Shown: positions 55,260-63,328 of the stretch, piece by piece
Layout of the letters: each line of letters starts with the position of its first letter
Position numbering within the stretch: position 1 is the first letter of the stretch
NCBI RefSeq assembly: GCF_001298675.1
Contig: NZ_CYIG01000011.1
Coordinates: 24,145 to 88,144 of the forward strand
DNA: 64,000 nt
From: Paenacidovorax caeni
Lineage (GTDB): Bacteria > Pseudomonadota > Gammaproteobacteria > Burkholderiales > Burkholderiaceae_C
Reading direction: 5' to 3'
Made by a program: the position numbers and the translations under genes
Notes under the pieces: model-generated
The model's database searches: none
What the model was told of the DNA's origin: nothing
The model's input: only the letters and a program-made list of their open reading frames with translations

Positions 55260-56300
55260 ATGCACTCTCTTTGCGCTCCCCGCTTTTTCGCACTGCCCGT
55301 GGCCCTGGCCTGCCTGCTGACCGCCTGCGGCGGCGGCGGTGACGACGCCACGTCGCCGCCGTCCGGCGACGGCTTCACGCTGGGCGGCGCCGTGACGGGC
55401 CTGGGCCAAGGCAAGCGCCTCGTGCTGCAGAACAACGGCGCGGCCGATCTGGACGTGGCGGCCAGCGGCCCCTTCACCTTCACGGGCCGCATCGCGGCGG
55501 GCAGCGCCTATGCCGTCACCGTCAAGACCCAGCCGCAGGGCCAGACCTGCGCCGTGGCGCAAGGCAGCGGCACGGCCACGGCCAACGTGGGCGACGTGGC
55601 CGTGCGCTGCGCCGATCTGCCGGCGGCACGCTACAGCGTGGGCGGCACGGTGAGCGGCCTGGCGGCGGGCGGCGCGCTGGTGCTGCAGAACAACGGCGGC
55701 GACGACCTGGCGGTCTCGGCCAACGGCGGCTTCACCTTCGCCACGCCACTGGCGGCGGGCGCGGCCTATGCGGTGGCCGTGAAGACGCAACCCGCCGGGC
55801 AGGCCTGCACGGTGAAGAGCGGCAGCGGCACGCTGGGCAGCGCCAACCAGTCCTCCGTCGAGGTGGCCTGCGCCACCCAGGCGGCCGCGCTGCCCGAGGG
55901 CGACTGGGAGATGGCGCTGTGCTCACAGGTCTTGCCCGGCACCTGGGGCCGCACGCTGTGGCGCATTGCCCGGCAGAGCAACACCCGCGCCGCCATCGAA
56001 CAGGGCATGGTGCTGTACGGCAACGCGCAGTGCGCGGGCACCGGTACCGTGCAGACCTCGCCCGCGGGCGCGCTGGGCACGGTGGCGTTCGACCGCACCG
56101 GCGCCACGGCCAGGCTCACGGCCTTCTGGGGTACCTGGAGCCAGCCCACGGGCCTGACCAGCCGCACCGTGTGGGCGCGCAAGGGCGCCTACCTGTGCGT
56201 GCTGGGCGACACCACGCCCAGCGTGCTGCCCACGGCGCAGGCGGTGGAATCCTCCGCCGACCTGTCGATCGCGGGCAAGGGCTGCTACACCAAGCGGTAA
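55260..56300 (+). CDS. Lipoprotein with two tandem beta modules
   Basis: A 346-residue lipoprotein (lipobox LLTACGGGG). Two homologous modules of about 75 residues follow: about 38-113 (LGGAVTGLGQGKRLVLQNNG ... VAVRC) and about 119-195 (VGGTVSGLAAGGALVLQNNG ... VEVAC). They share AYAVTVKTQPxGQTC and GSGT positions, with a cysteine at each end. The C-terminal about 150 residues are a separate, Cys-containing domain. Such modules occur in cell-surface lipoproteins of Comamonadaceae. Function is not known. Confidence 0.8.
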   Translation: MHSLCAPRFFALPVALACLLTACGGGGDDATSPPSGDGFTLGGAVTGLGQGKRLVLQNNGAADLDVAASGPFTFTGRIAAGSAYAVTVKTQPQGQTCAVAQGSGTATANVGDVAVRCADLPAARYSVGGTVSGLAAGGALVLQNNGGDDLAVSANGGFTFATPLAAGAAYAVAVKTQPAGQACTVKSGSGTLGSANQSSVEVACATQAAALPEGDWEMALCSQVLPGTWGRTLWRIARQSNTRAAIEQGMVLYGNAQCAGTGTVQTSPAGALGTVAFDRTGATARLTAFWGTWSQPTGLTSRTVWARKGAYLCVLGDTTPSVLPTAQAVESSADLSIAGKGCYTKR

Positions 56301-56307
56301 GCGGCAT

Positions 56308-56856
56308 ATGGGCACCCTATTTCACTGCGCGGCTCTCTTCATCGCGGCACTGCTGTGCGGATGCGCCACCACAACAACGGTGACGACCGCACCCGCTGGA
56401 CAGGCGCCGGTCTGCCAGCCGGAGTCAAAGCTGAAGGCCACAGTGCTTTGGCAGACCCGCTGGCGGGCCGACCAAAAGGATGTGCCGCAGCGCGAAGCGG
56501 CGGCGGCGCGAGGCATGGCGGATTTTTTTGCCGGTGCCGCGTGCTTCCCCACCACCACCGTGGCCCGCGCGGACGCGGACCACCCCGCATTCACGGTGCC
56601 GCCCGGATCGGACATGCTTCTCGTGCTCACGGTGCGGGAGCTGGGGCCGACAGTGAAGCTGCTGTCCTCTGCGGCCTTGATCGAAGGCGGTACGGAGGTG
56701 GCCGTGGACGTGGCCCGTTATGTGCCAGGCGGGAGCGCCCCTGACCGCCAGTTTTCCATCCACTGGCGCAGCGGCGGCCCCGGCGTGGTCAAAGGAGTGC
56801 AGTCGCTGCCCGCCGACCTGGCTGCGGCCTTGCGGGCGGGGCTGCAGGCACGGTAG
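56308..56856 (+). CDS. Small lipoprotein of unknown function
   Basis: A 182-residue lipoprotein with lipobox LLCGCATTT. The body (KATVLWQTRWRADQKDVPQR, PPGSDMLLVLTVRELGPTVK, and the INSIDE-type strand AALIEGGTEVAVDVARYVPG) suggests a beta-rich envelope protein. It is 7 bp after the module lipoprotein and probably cotranscribed. It ends convergently, 5 bp from the acyl-CoA dehydrogenase end. I do not recognise a named family. Confidence 0.75.
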   Translation: MGTLFHCAALFIAALLCGCATTTTVTTAPAGQAPVCQPESKLKATVLWQTRWRADQKDVPQREAAAARGMADFFAGAACFPTTTVARADADHPAFTVPPGSDMLLVLTVRELGPTVKLLSSAALIEGGTEVAVDVARYVPGGSAPDRQFSIHWRSGGPGVVKGVQSLPADLAAALRAGLQAR

Positions 56857-56861
56857 CCCTC

Positions 56862-57992
56862 TCAGGCCAGCGCACGCTGGATGATGATCTTCTGCACGTC
56901 GCTCGTGCCTTCGTAGATCTGGCACACGCGCACGTCGCGATAAAAGCGCTCCACCGGGAAGTCGTTCACCACGCCGTAACCGCCCAACGTCTGGATAGCG
57001 GCGCTGCACACGCGCTCGGCCATCTCGCTGGCGAACAGCTTGGCCATGGCGGCTTCCTTCAGGCAGGGCTGGCCGGCGTCGCGCAGGCTGGCGGCGTGCC
57101 AGATGAGCTGGCGCGCCGCTTCCAGTTGCGTGGCGCAGTCGGCCAGGCGAAAACCCACCGCCTGGTGGTTGAAGATGGGCTGGCCAAAGCTCTCGCGCTC
57201 TTTGCTGTACTGCAGCGCGCATTCAAACGCGGCGCGTGCCATGCCCACGCTTTGCGCAGCGATGCCAATGCGCCCGCCCTCCAGCGCCGACAGCGCAATC
57301 TTGTAGCCCTCGCCCTCGGCGCCGATCAGGTTGGCGGCTGGAATGCGGCAGTTGTCAAAGTTGATCTGCGCCGTGTCGCTGCTGTGCTGGCCGAGTTTTT
57401 CTTCCAGACGCGCCACCTGGTAGCCGGGGTTGCTGGTGGGCACCAAAAAGGCGCTCATGCCTTTTTTGCCCGCGGCCTTGTCGGTCACGGCAATGACGAT
57501 GGCCACATGGCCGTTCTTGCCGCTGGTGATGAACTGCTTGACACCGTTGATCACGTAGTCATCGCCCTCGCGTGTGGCCGTGGTGCGCAGCGCCGAAGCG
57601 TCCGAGCCCACATGCGGCTCGGTCAGGCAGAACGCGCCCAGCATTTCGCCGCGCGCCAGTGGCGCCAGCCACTGCTGCTTTTGCGCCTCGCTGCCGTAGC
57701 GCATCAGGATGGCGTTGACCGGGCAGTTGGTCACGCTGATGGCGGTGCTGGTGCCGCCGTCGCCCGCAGCGATTTCCTCCAGCACCAGCGCCAGCGTCAC
57801 GTAATCCAGCCCGGCGCCACCGTACTGCTCGGGCACGCAAATGCCGTAAGCCCCCAGCTGCGCCAGCCCCTGGTGCACGTCGCGCGGGAAATGGTGCTCC
57901 TTGTCCCAGCGGGCCGCATGGGGGGTGATCTGTTCGCGCACGAAGTCACGCACGGCGTCGCGCACCATGGTCTGGTCCTGCGTCAGCAGCAT
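56862..57992 (-). CDS. Acyl-CoA dehydrogenase (short-chain type)
   Basis: A 376-residue flavoenzyme. FAD/substrate motifs are [37 protein letters not shown] and the catalytic-base region [20 protein letters not shown], with Glu in YEGT as in short-chain (butyryl) enzymes. It starts beta-oxidation of a short acyl-CoA. ATG 57990-57992 has AAGGAG 6 nt upstream. It is not in the liu cluster, and isovaleryl-CoA dehydrogenase of that route is not in this window, so this could be a candidate but is more likely a butyryl-type enzyme. Confidence 0.93.
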   Translation of the reverse strand: MLLTQDQTMVRDAVRDFVREQITPHAARWDKEHHFPRDVHQGLAQLGAYGICVPEQYGGAGLDYVTLALVLEEIAAGDGGTSTAISVTNCPVNAILMRYGSEAQKQQWLAPLARGEMLGAFCLTEPHVGSDASALRTTATREGDDYVINGVKQFITSGKNGHVAIVIAVTDKAAGKKGMSAFLVPTSNPGYQVARLEEKLGQHSSDTAQINFDNCRIPAANLIGAEGEGYKIALSALEGGRIGIAAQSVGMARAAFECALQYSKERESFGQPIFNHQAVGFRLADCATQLEAARQLIWHAASLRDAGQPCLKEAAMAKLFASEMAERVCSAAIQTLGGYGVVNDFPVERFYRDVRVCQIYEGTSDVQKIIIQRALA

Positions 57993-58016
57993 AGGGGTCT
58001 CCTTGGATTTTTTAGG

Positions 58017-58077
58017 TATAAAAAGCACGCCAGCGCTTGCCTGAAAAGCGCTGCTAGCTCTCACTATGAGAGCAAAA
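58017..58077 (-). repeat. Family A repeat, copy 11
   Basis: AGCTAGCAGCGCTTTTCAGG and GCAAGCGCTGGCGTGC on the minus strand: both half-sites are recognisable. It fills the space between the STAS gene stop and the acyl-CoA dehydrogenase start region. Confidence 0.8.
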
Positions 58078-58410
58078 TCAGAAGCGGGCCAGGGCCTCGG
58101 CGCGCGTAGGCTCGACGTTCAGAATGGCCAGGAAGCCGCTGATGTCGAACACCTCGCGCACGTGCGGCTGCATGCCGCACAGCACCAACAGGCCGCCTTC
58201 CTGCTTCAGGCGCTTGGCCACCACCAGCACCATGCGCAGCCCTGCACTGGAGATGTAGTCCAGCGCCGAGAAGTCGAACACCAGGTTGCGGGCACCGCCA
58301 TCGACGATGGCCAGCACCTGTGCTTCCATGGCGGTGGCGTTGGCGCTGTTGATCTGCCCCTGCAGGGACACGATGGTGGCGGAAGCGGTGGTTTCGGTGG
58401 CAATCGTCAT
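58078..58410 (-). CDS. STAS-domain anti-sigma-factor antagonist (RsbV/SpoIIAA-like)
   Basis: A 110-residue single STAS domain. The phosphorylation loop is LDYISSAGLRMVLVV with Ser54/Ser55 at the position phosphorylated in RsbV and SpoIIAA. In partner switching the unphosphorylated form binds an RsbW-type kinase, and the kinase switches it off by phosphorylation. The start MTIATETTAS is taken. It is divergent (98 bp) from permease 1 and close to an RsbW-like gene, so the two halves of a switch are present. Confidence 0.92.
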   Translation of the reverse strand: MTIATETTASATIVSLQGQINSANATAMEAQVLAIVDGGARNLVFDFSALDYISSAGLRMVLVVAKRLKQEGGLLVLCGMQPHVREVFDISGFLAILNVEPTRAEALARF

Positions 58411-58508
58411 GGCAAAAAATCTCTGTGGGCGAAGGCGTGGTTTATCGCAGAATGCAAGCCGCCGCGATGATAGCGCGGCGTTTTTGCTTTCCACGCTGCC
58501 ATCGCACC

Positions 58509-60284
58509 ATGCCCCTGCCTGCCCTGCGCCTGCCTGCCCTGCCCATCCGGCGCCGCCCGCCCGACCTGGTGTACGCCGCTGGCGAACGCCCGCCCCTTGC
58601 CACCTTGCTGGTACTGGGTGCGCAGCACGCGGCCACGGCCATGGCCTTCATCGCCTACGTGCTGGTCACGGCGCGCATGGCCGGGCTCGACCGCTGGGGC
58701 ACGCAGTCCATGGTGGCCATGACGCTGCTGGGCATGGCCCTTTGCACCGCATTGCAGGCCTGGGGCGGGCGCTGGGGCAGCGGCGCGCTGCTGGTGCACA
58801 TGCCCAACCCGTTCATGATCGCCTTTGGCGCCGCGCTGGTGGCCGCGCACGGCCCGGGCGGCATGGCAGCGGCCGCACTGGTTTACGGCCTGGTGGCGCT
58901 GGCCATGGCGCCGCTGGTGCGCCACATGCGCGCGCTGTTCCCGCCGCCCGTGGTGGGCGTGGTGATCTGCATGGGCGGCATGGCGCTGGTGTCTTCATCG
59001 GTACGCCACGCCCTGGGCGTGGGCGACGGCCAATGGCATGTGGACGGCGCCAGCGCCCTGGTGGCGGGGGTGACGCTGGGCGGCATCGTGGTGCTGTCGG
59101 TTTGGGGCGGGCGCCTGCGCCTCATGGCGCTGCTGCTGGCCATCGGCGCTGGCGTGGTGCTGGCCGCGCTGCTGGGGCGGCTCGAAGGCACGCAGGCCCT
59201 GCAGGGCGTGCCGCTGGTGGCGCTGCCCACCGTGGCGGCGCCCGTGTTCAGCCTGGACGCCGGGATGATGGTGGCGGTGGCCCTGGTCGCCATCCTGACG
59301 CAGCTGGACATGCTGGGCAGCGTCATCATGCTCGACAAGATGGACGACTCCGACTGGAAGCGCGCCAACATGCAGGCCGTGGCCAGCGGCATCAAGGCCA
59401 ACGGCCTGGGCGACCTGGCCATGGGCCTGCTGGGCGGCTTCCCCACCTGCGTCAGCTCGGCCAACATCGCGCTGGTGTACGCCACGCGCTCCACGGCGCG
59501 CGTGGTGGGCTTCGCCGCCGCGGCGCTGCTGGCGCTGATCGCCTTCCTGCCGCAGCTGACCATGGCGCTGACGCTGATCCCCGAGCCCGTGCTGGGTGCG
59601 GTGGGGCTGTACGCGGCGGGCTTTCTGATGGTGTCGGGCATGGAGCTGGTGGCCTCGCGCGCCATGGATAGCCGTGCCATCTTCGCCGTGGGCCTGTCGC
59701 TCAGCGCCGGGCTGGCGCTGCTGCAGCTGCCGCAACTGGCCCAGCACGCACCGCAGTCGCTGCATTTCCTGGTAGGCGACGGCTTCGTCGTGGCGGGCAT
59801 CCTGGTCATCGTGCTGAACCTGGTGCTGCGCATTGGCACCGGGCAGCGCGCCACGCAGCCGCTGCAGGCCAACAGCCCCCAGCTGCACGCCGACATTACC
59901 GGTTTCGTCGAGACGCGGGGCGCCGCCTGGGGGGCACGCCGCGCCGTGGTGCAGCGCGCGGCGCTGGCCGCGCTGGAGGCAGCCGAGGCCATTGCCACCA
60001 GTGCGGGCGGGCCACGCCAGGTCACCGGCATCCGTGGCAGCTTCGACGAGTTCAACCTGGACCTGGAGCTGCTGCACAGCGGCGCCCCGCTGCCGCTGCC
60101 TGCCGCCACACCCGGCACCCCGGCGCCAGCCAGCCTGCTGGAGGGTGACGACAGCGCCATCGATGCGGCGCTGGCGCAGATGTCCGGCCTGCTGCTGCGC
60201 CACCTGGCCGACCGCGTGAGCGCCAGCGCAGGCAGTGGTGCCGATGCAGGCCAGTCCGTTTTGCGCCTGCATTTCGAACACTGA
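58509..60284 (+). CDS. NCS2-type permease with fused degenerate RsbW-like C-terminal domain (permease 1)
   Basis: A 591-residue protein. Residues about 30-450 are a UraA/xanthine-permease (NCS2, solute carrier 23) membrane domain with the TM1 motif LVLGAQHAATAMAF (Gln-His kept) and the loop TM8-TM10 segment FPTCVSSANIALVYATRSTA. After the last helix about 135 residues remain (59881-60284). By eye DITGFVETRGAAWGARRAVV and ALEAAEAIA line up with the start and N-box helix of RsbW kinases, and LLRHLADRV with the end. The catalytic Asn and the G1 Asp are absent. The substrate is unknown; NCS2 relatives move uracil, xanthine or urate. Confidence 0.88.
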   Translation: MPLPALRLPALPIRRRPPDLVYAAGERPPLATLLVLGAQHAATAMAFIAYVLVTARMAGLDRWGTQSMVAMTLLGMALCTALQAWGGRWGSGALLVHMPNPFMIAFGAALVAAHGPGGMAAAALVYGLVALAMAPLVRHMRALFPPPVVGVVICMGGMALVSSSVRHALGVGDGQWHVDGASALVAGVTLGGIVVLSVWGGRLRLMALLLAIGAGVVLAALLGRLEGTQALQGVPLVALPTVAAPVFSLDAGMMVAVALVAILTQLDMLGSVIMLDKMDDSDWKRANMQAVASGIKANGLGDLAMGLLGGFPTCVSSANIALVYATRSTARVVGFAAAALLALIAFLPQLTMALTLIPEPVLGAVGLYAAGFLMVSGMELVASRAMDSRAIFAVGLSLSAGLALLQLPQLAQHAPQSLHFLVGDGFVVAGILVIVLNLVLRIGTGQRATQPLQANSPQLHADITGFVETRGAAWGARRAVVQRAALAALEAAEAIATSAGGPRQVTGIRGSFDEFNLDLELLHSGAPLPLPAATPGTPAPASLLEGDDSAIDAALAQMSGLLLRHLADRVSASAGSGADAGQSVLRLHFEH

Positions 60285-60305
60285 GACCGCGTGAAAGTAC
60301 CCGCC

Positions 60306-60761
60306 ATGACCGCAGCCCCCACCGATTCCCACTGGCCGCCCTGGACGGCCGAGCCCGACCGGCTGGCGCCCGGCAGCGGTGCGCCGGCCGTGGCCAGCGC
60401 CCTGGCCTGGCTCGAAGCCCTGGGCGAGCGGCACGGCTGGCCGCCCAAGGCCCTGTTCGCGCTCACGCTGTGTGCCGATGAGGCACTGGCCAACGTGGCC
60501 TCCCACGCCCGGCGGGCCGACGGCCAGAGCGCCCAGCTGTGGCTGGCCTGCGGCCCGACACCTGGCGGCCTGGCGCTGCGCATCGAGGACGACGGCGAGG
60601 CCTTCGACCCCACGGCGCAGGCCTCGCCGCAACTGGCCGCGTCGCTGGACGAGGCACAAATCGGCGGCCACGGCCTGCGCCTGATGCGCCACTACCTGCG
60701 CCATTTGCTGTACCGGCGCGAGGGGCTGCGCAACGTCCTGCTGCTGGAGCTGGCCACCTAG
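60306..60761 (+). CDS. RsbW-like ATP-binding serine kinase (anti-sigma-factor type)
   Basis: A 151-residue HATPase_c_2 protein with an intact ATP site: N-box LCADEALANVASHA (Glu59, Asn63), G1 RIEDDGEAFDP (Asp96, Gly97 area) and G2 IGGHGLRLMRHYLRHLLYR. In this class the kinase phosphorylates a STAS antagonist and may also sequester a sigma factor. ATG 60306 is taken; a GTG at 60291 would add five residues. It lies 21 bp after permease 1 and before the carbonic anhydrase, and no sigma-factor gene is adjacent. Confidence 0.9.
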   Translation: MTAAPTDSHWPPWTAEPDRLAPGSGAPAVASALAWLEALGERHGWPPKALFALTLCADEALANVASHARRADGQSAQLWLACGPTPGGLALRIEDDGEAFDPTAQASPQLAASLDEAQIGGHGLRLMRHYLRHLLYRREGLRNVLLLELAT

Positions 60762-60863
60762 AACGTGCTGACGCTCTTCAAAAATCCACGCTGATTTGTC
60801 CATTTCCGCCGGCTGCCATGGCAGCATTGGCCCCCATACCGACCGCCCCTTGGAGAAACCACC

Positions 60864-61571
60864 TTGGCCCACCACGACCACACGCACGCCCCTGGCACCG
60901 CTTGCCGCGACATCAGCCACCTGTTCGAAGGCATCAAGCAGTTCCGCAAGCGCTTCTATGAGAAGAACAACGACCTGATGCGCCGCCTGGTCGATCTTGG
61001 CCAGGCCCCGCCCGCGCTGGTGATTTCGTGCAGCGACTCGCGCGTGGATCCGACGCTGCTGTCCGACGCCGACCCGGGCCAGCTCTTCGTGGTGCGCAAC
61101 GTGGCCAACCTGGTGCCGCCCTACGACCCCGAGCGCTACTTCGACGGCGCGGGCGCGGCCATCGAGTACGCGGTATGCCACTTGAAGGTGGACCACATCA
61201 TCGTGCTGGGCCACGCGCACTGCGGCGGCATCAAGGCCATGCTGGGCGCTGCGGGCGGCCAGTTGCTGCAGAGCGACTTCATCGGCAACTGGGTGTCGAT
61301 GGCGCTGGACGCCAGCCGCCTGCAGCTGTCCGAGAAGGACGCCCAGGGCCAGCCCCTGCTGGCCCCGCTGGAGCGCCTGAAGGACAACCCGGCGCTGGTC
61401 GAGCGCGCCTCGGTCGCCGGCTCGCTGAAGAACCTCATGACCTACCCCTGGGTGCGCGAGCGCGTCGAGGCGGGCAACCTGGTACTGCACGGCTGGTGGT
61501 TCGACCTGGATACGGGCGACCTCTGGGCCACCGAGCCCGGCGGCACGCAACTGATGCCCGTGATCGACTGA
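60864..61571 (+). CDS. can: Beta-class carbonic anhydrase
   Basis: A 235-residue zinc enzyme hydrating CO2 to bicarbonate. Zinc ligands are Cys56 (ISCSDSRVDP), His117 and Cys120 (LGHAHCGGI), with the Asp58-Arg60 pair beside them. The start is TTG at 60864, with GGAG about 9 nt upstream, since no ATG precedes the conserved region. It sits between the RsbW-like gene and permease 2 (19 bp), which ties CO2/bicarbonate to the permeases by context. Confidence 0.94.
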   Translation: MAHHDHTHAPGTACRDISHLFEGIKQFRKRFYEKNNDLMRRLVDLGQAPPALVISCSDSRVDPTLLSDADPGQLFVVRNVANLVPPYDPERYFDGAGAAIEYAVCHLKVDHIIVLGHAHCGGIKAMLGAAGGQLLQSDFIGNWVSMALDASRLQLSEKDAQGQPLLAPLERLKDNPALVERASVAGSLKNLMTYPWVRERVEAGNLVLHGWWFDLDTGDLWATEPGGTQLMPVID

Positions 61572-61590
61572 CACCACGGGAGACTGGCGC

Positions 61591-63315
61591 ATGCGGCGTC
61601 CCGACAACATCGCCTTCGGCGTCAACGACCCGCTGCCCCCCCGGCTGGCGCTGGGGCTAGCGCTGCAGCAGCTCGCCTTCCTGGGCGCGCTCATGGTCAT
61701 CCCCGACATCTACGCGCGCGCCAGCGGGCTGCCCGAGCCGGGCGGGTTCCTGAACATCGCCTCGGCCACGCTGCTGGTGTCGGCGCTGGTCATCGTGCTG
61801 CAGGTACGGGCGCTGCGCTACCTGGGCGCGGGCTACTACTACCCGCTGCAAACCACGGGCGCGGTGCTGCCCGGCATGTACCTGGTGGCCAGCCTGCCCG
61901 GCAGCGGGCTGGACGCCGTGTTCGGCATGGTCTGGGTGGTGGGGCTGACGCAGATCGGCTTCAGCTTCCTCATCCTGCGCATGCGCAACATCTTCACCAC
62001 CGAGGTCTCGGGCGTGGCCGTGATGCTCATCGGCCTGGGCCTGGGTGCGCTGGGCCTGCAGCAAATGTTCGGCACCAGCGCCTACAGCCAACCCCTGTCG
62101 GGCGCCTCGCTGCTGGCGGGCGCGCTGGCGCTGGCCACCATGGTGGGCTGCAACGTCTGGGCCAAAGGCCTGCTCAAGCTGCTGGCGCCGCTGGCCGGGC
62201 TGCTGATGGGCATGGCCCTGAGCCTGCTGCTGGGGCTGCTGCCCGAGCAGGTACAGGCCTGGCAGGCGCTGCCCTGGCTGCGCCTGCCGCAGCTACCCGC
62301 GTTTGGCTGGCGCTTCGAGGCCGGGGCCATCGTGCCGTATGCAGTGACCGGGTTTGCGCTGGCGCTCACCTCCATGGGCACGCAGACCATCGTGCAGCGC
62401 AGCGCCGACGCCGACTGGGTGCGCCCGCACCTGCGCCCGCTGGCGCGCGGCGTGCGTGCCGAGGGCGTCGCGCACCTGTTCGCCGCACTGGTCAACGGCC
62501 TGCCGCTGGCCGCCAGCGGCGGCGCCGTGAGCCTGGCCGCCGCCTCGGGCAGCGCCAGCCGCTACCTGGGCTACTGGACCGCCGCCCTGCTGCTGCTGGC
62601 GGCGCTGGTGCCCAAGCTCATCGGTGCCTGGCTGCTGCTGCCCGCGCCGGTGATGGGCGCGCTGCTGCTGTACCTGGCCACCTTCACCACCCTGAGCGGC
62701 CTGCAGCTCATCGCCTCGCGCATGCTGGACAACCGGCGCGTGCTGGCCGTGGGCCTGGGGCTGGTGGTGGGCACGGGCATGCCGGTCATCCAGCCGGCCC
62801 TGCAGAAGCTCTGGCCCGCGCTGGCCTACGTGGCGCTGTCGGGCTTGGCGGCGGGGGTGTGCGTGACAGTGCTGATGTCCTCGGTGTTCCGCCTGGGCAT
62901 CCGCCAGGGCACGCGCAAGCGCTTCGTGCTGGCCAGCACCACGCTGGACGACATCACCGAATTTCTCGAAAGCCAGGGCAGACTCTGGGGCGCGCGCCAC
63001 GAGCCCGTGCGGCGCGCCGAGCTGGTGGGCTGGCAGGTGGTCGAAGCCCTGACCAGCCACCACCTGGTGGCGGGCCCGCTGAGCGAGATCGAGGTGGAGA
63101 CGGGTTTCGACGAATACATCTTCACGCTCATCGTGCGCTACCGCGGCGGCCTGCTGCCGCTGGCCAAGCAGCCCCCCTCGGCCGAGGAGCTGATGGCCAG
63201 CACCGAGGCCGAGCTGCAGATGGCCGGCTACCTGGTCAGCCAGTCGGCCCACAGCGCGCGCGCCAGCAGCAACGCGGATGGACTGTGCACGCTGCGGTTG
63301 ACGTTCGAGAATTGA
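61591..63315 (+). CDS. NCS2-type permease with fused degenerate RsbW-like C-terminal domain (permease 2)
   Basis: A 574-residue paralogue of permease 1. The membrane domain is more diverged: TM1 reads LALQQLAFLGALMVIP (Gln-Gln where NCS2 has Gln-His), and the TM10 loop is NGLPLAASGGAVSLAAASGS. The C-terminal about 120 residues (62941-63315) are clearly homologous to those of permease 1: DITEFLESQGRLWGARHEPV against DITGFVETRGAAWGARRAVV, FDEYIFTLIVRYRGGLLPLA against FDEFNLDLELLHSGAPLPLP, and a shared LRLxFE end. Start ATG 61591. Substrate unknown; loss of key polar residues suggests one other than classical nucleobases. Confidence 0.85.
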   Translation: MRRPDNIAFGVNDPLPPRLALGLALQQLAFLGALMVIPDIYARASGLPEPGGFLNIASATLLVSALVIVLQVRALRYLGAGYYYPLQTTGAVLPGMYLVASLPGSGLDAVFGMVWVVGLTQIGFSFLILRMRNIFTTEVSGVAVMLIGLGLGALGLQQMFGTSAYSQPLSGASLLAGALALATMVGCNVWAKGLLKLLAPLAGLLMGMALSLLLGLLPEQVQAWQALPWLRLPQLPAFGWRFEAGAIVPYAVTGFALALTSMGTQTIVQRSADADWVRPHLRPLARGVRAEGVAHLFAALVNGLPLAASGGAVSLAAASGSASRYLGYWTAALLLLAALVPKLIGAWLLLPAPVMGALLLYLATFTTLSGLQLIASRMLDNRRVLAVGLGLVVGTGMPVIQPALQKLWPALAYVALSGLAAGVCVTVLMSSVFRLGIRQGTRKRFVLASTTLDDITEFLESQGRLWGARHEPVRRAELVGWQVVEALTSHHLVAGPLSEIEVETGFDEYIFTLIVRYRGGLLPLAKQPPSAEELMASTEAELQMAGYLVSQSAHSARASSNADGLCTLRLTFEN

Positions 63316-63317
63316 AG

Positions 63318-63328
63318 CACCCCCTGAG
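63318..63328 (+). repeat. Family B remnant cut off by the IS110 element
   Basis: Directly after the permease 2 stop (TGA, AGCACCCCCTGAG) the family B start is present, but the repeat then stops, and sequence with no family B blocks runs into the transposase gene 16 bp later. The boundary near 63328 is the probable left end of the insertion. Confidence 0.55.

Noticed and set aside
56862..57992. Calling the acyl-CoA dehydrogenase LiuA (isovaleryl-CoA dehydrogenase)
   Set aside because: Its catalytic Glu is in the YEGTSDV position of short-chain enzymes, whereas isovaleryl-CoA dehydrogenases place it elsewhere, and it is 14 kb away from the liu cluster.
58995..61709. 900-codon minus-strand open frame across the permease, RsbW and carbonic anhydrase region
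   Set aside because: Shadow of plus-strand genes with conserved motifs; low-complexity Gln/Ala/Arg composition and no recognisable domain.
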